Source: CBDVBD01 sp965372135
GTDB taxonomy: Bacteria; Electryoneota; RPQS01; CBDVBD01
Assembly (NCBI GenBank): GCA_965372135.1
Contig: CBDVBD010000070.1
Span: 1-15,898 of the forward strand
Direction: 5' to 3'
DNA: 15,898 nt
Shown here: positions 14,800-15,898 of the stretch, one piece after another
Position numbering within the stretch: the first letter of the stretch is position 1
How the letters are laid out: each line of letters begins with the position of its first letter
Position numbers and translations under genes: made by a program
Notes under the pieces: model-generated
Seen by the model: only the letters and a program-made list of their open reading frames with translations
What the model was told of the DNA's origin: nothing
The model's database searches: none

Positions 14800-14819
14800 A
14801 TGATTATTAGGAAGAAATA

Positions 14820-15898
14820 ATGCGAGAAATCGAAAATAAATACGAAGCAAATGTCGCGGCGGAAACAGAGGACATCAAACCACGCGAAAAACTACTTAAA
14901 GCAAAAAGTCTAAAGGAAATCTCTACCGAAGACCTGATGGCAATCATTTTGGGCCACGGTTCGAAAGAGAAGAACGTATTTGATTTGAGTAAAGAGCTCA
15001 TTGAATATCTGAGGGATAATTTAGACAAAAACATTACAATTGATGATTTAACAAATTTTAAGGGTGTTGGTAAAACAAAAGCAATGCAAGTTGTTTCGGC
15101 CTTGGAGTTAGGTAGGCGATTTAAGTGGACTAAAGAGAAAATGAAAATCCATAAAGTTGGAAACGGCGAGCTGATTCAAGGCGATTGCCTACAGGTAATG
15201 CAAACAATTCCTGATAATTCAGTAATCCTGGCTTTCACTTCTCCCCCATATCATAATGCAATTAATTACGAAGAACAAATTGAAAAGCTTGAAGGAAAAA
15301 TTAAATACTGGGAAAGAAAAGAGGTATCTTATGATTTTTATCTAACTTTCTTGATTGATCGCTTTAAGGAACTATATCGCATTATTAAACCAGGTGGTCA
15401 TAATGTTGTTAATTTATCCCCAGTTGGTTGGAACGGTGTTCGTGTCCCATTACCATTTCATTTTGTAGGCTGGATGGAAGAGATAGGATGGCGCTTCAAA
15501 GAGGATATAGTGTGGGAAAAAACTGTGGCTCGGGACAGACGAAGCGGTGTTTTATTGCAGAAACCATATCCTGGTTATTATTATCCTAGTTTAGTTTCTG
15601 AATATGTCTTCGTTTTTCAAAAAATAGCGGGTAAAAAGAATCAAAACAATATTTATCATTCACGAACAAAAGAAGAAAAGGAAAATAACAAAATTGATTT
15701 ATCAAACTATCAAGGGGAGTTAAGTAAAAACGTCTGGAGAATACGTCCAGTGGCTCCCCAAGAGAATATCCATCCCTGTCCTTTCCCTGATGAATTAGCA
15801 AGACGAATTATACAGTTTTTATTCTTATAAAGGCGATACTGTGATTGATATTTTTACTGGTAGCGGTGTTACAAATATTGTTGCCGAAAAAATGGGAC
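14820..15898 (+). CDS. RadC N-terminal domain fused to N4/N6 DNA methyltransferase (frameshifted, 3'-truncated)
   Basis: Residues 19-102 match the N-terminal helix-hairpin-helix domain of RadC (PREKLLKAKSLKEISTEDLMAIILGHGSKEKNVFDL, then LTNFKGVGKTKAMQVVSALELGRRF), without the RadC JAB metalloprotease domain. From about 114 it is a beta-type DNA methyltransferase: GDCLQVMQTIPDNSV, catalytic SPPY (141-144), a PGG turn (191-193) and HPCPFPDELARRII (318-331). The frame ends with TAA at 15828, but a second frame continues at once as SYKGDTVIDIFTGSGVTN, the S-adenosylmethionine-binding motif I. Removing one T from the T5 run at 15816-15820 joins the two. So the gene runs past the window edge and carries a one-base insertion, real or a sequencing error. 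SPPY suggests N4-cytosine methylation, though some SPPY enzymes methylate adenine. GGA about 8 bases before the ATG is the ribosome binding site. Confidence 0.82.

Overview
The window reads as a bacterial chromosome segment from an anaerobe or facultative anaerobe, with every convincing gene on the + strand. The central genes are rich in iron-sulfur, flavin, thiamine-diphosphate and molybdenum cofactor enzymes, and ferredoxin is the likely electron carrier. Shine-Dalgarno sequences are present but uneven, and several gaps hold A/T-rich periodic repeats with a four-helix-bundle (S23-type) gene. I have seen this combination in candidate phyla of the FCB/KSB1/Marinimicrobia kind. That placement is an impression; there is no rRNA or marker gene here to test it.

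Layout. (1) 2-853: end of a gene with a C-terminal TIR-like/nucleoside 2-deoxyribosyltransferase-like domain, probably a defence or nucleotide-cleaving effector. (2) 969-7726: a redox and CoA module made of an Old-Yellow-Enzyme/2-enoate-reductase-like flavoprotein, a two-cluster ferredoxin-like protein, a VOC protein, a family III CoA-transferase and a fused indolepyruvate:ferredoxin oxidoreductase (IorA-IorB). (3) 7769-8837: two small membrane-associated proteins, an SRPBCC protein and a four-helix membrane protein. (4) 8865-12995: a three-subunit xanthine-dehydrogenase-family molybdenum hydroxylase. A four-helix-bundle gene sits between its [2Fe-2S] and Mo subunits, flanked by inverted arrays of an 8-bp unit. 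(5) 13017-14063: a HisC-like aminotransferase. (6) 14078-14762: a decayed junction where the N-terminus of a membrane glycosyltransferase is joined to the C-terminal part of a second, broken HisC-like gene. (7) 14820-end: an unusual fusion of a RadC N-terminal helix-hairpin-helix domain to an N4/N6 DNA methyltransferase. It is interrupted by a one-base frameshift in a T run and cut by the window edge.

How the genes may work together (inference). An aromatic or imidazole aminotransferase could make a 2-oxoacid. IorAB would oxidise it to an acyl-CoA and reduced ferredoxin, the CoA-transferase would move CoA between acids, and the enoate-reductase-like flavoprotein would take electrons to reduce an unsaturated acid or acyl-CoA. 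This resembles Stickland-type aromatic amino acid fermentation, but no 2-hydroxyacyl-CoA dehydratase is seen. The substrate of the molybdenum hydroxylase is unknown. Several enzymes have changed key positions (His to Gln in the reductase, a lost metal His in the VOC protein, Glu to Gly in the Mo subunit, unusual cysteine spacing in IorAB), so the pathway is probably not a textbook one.
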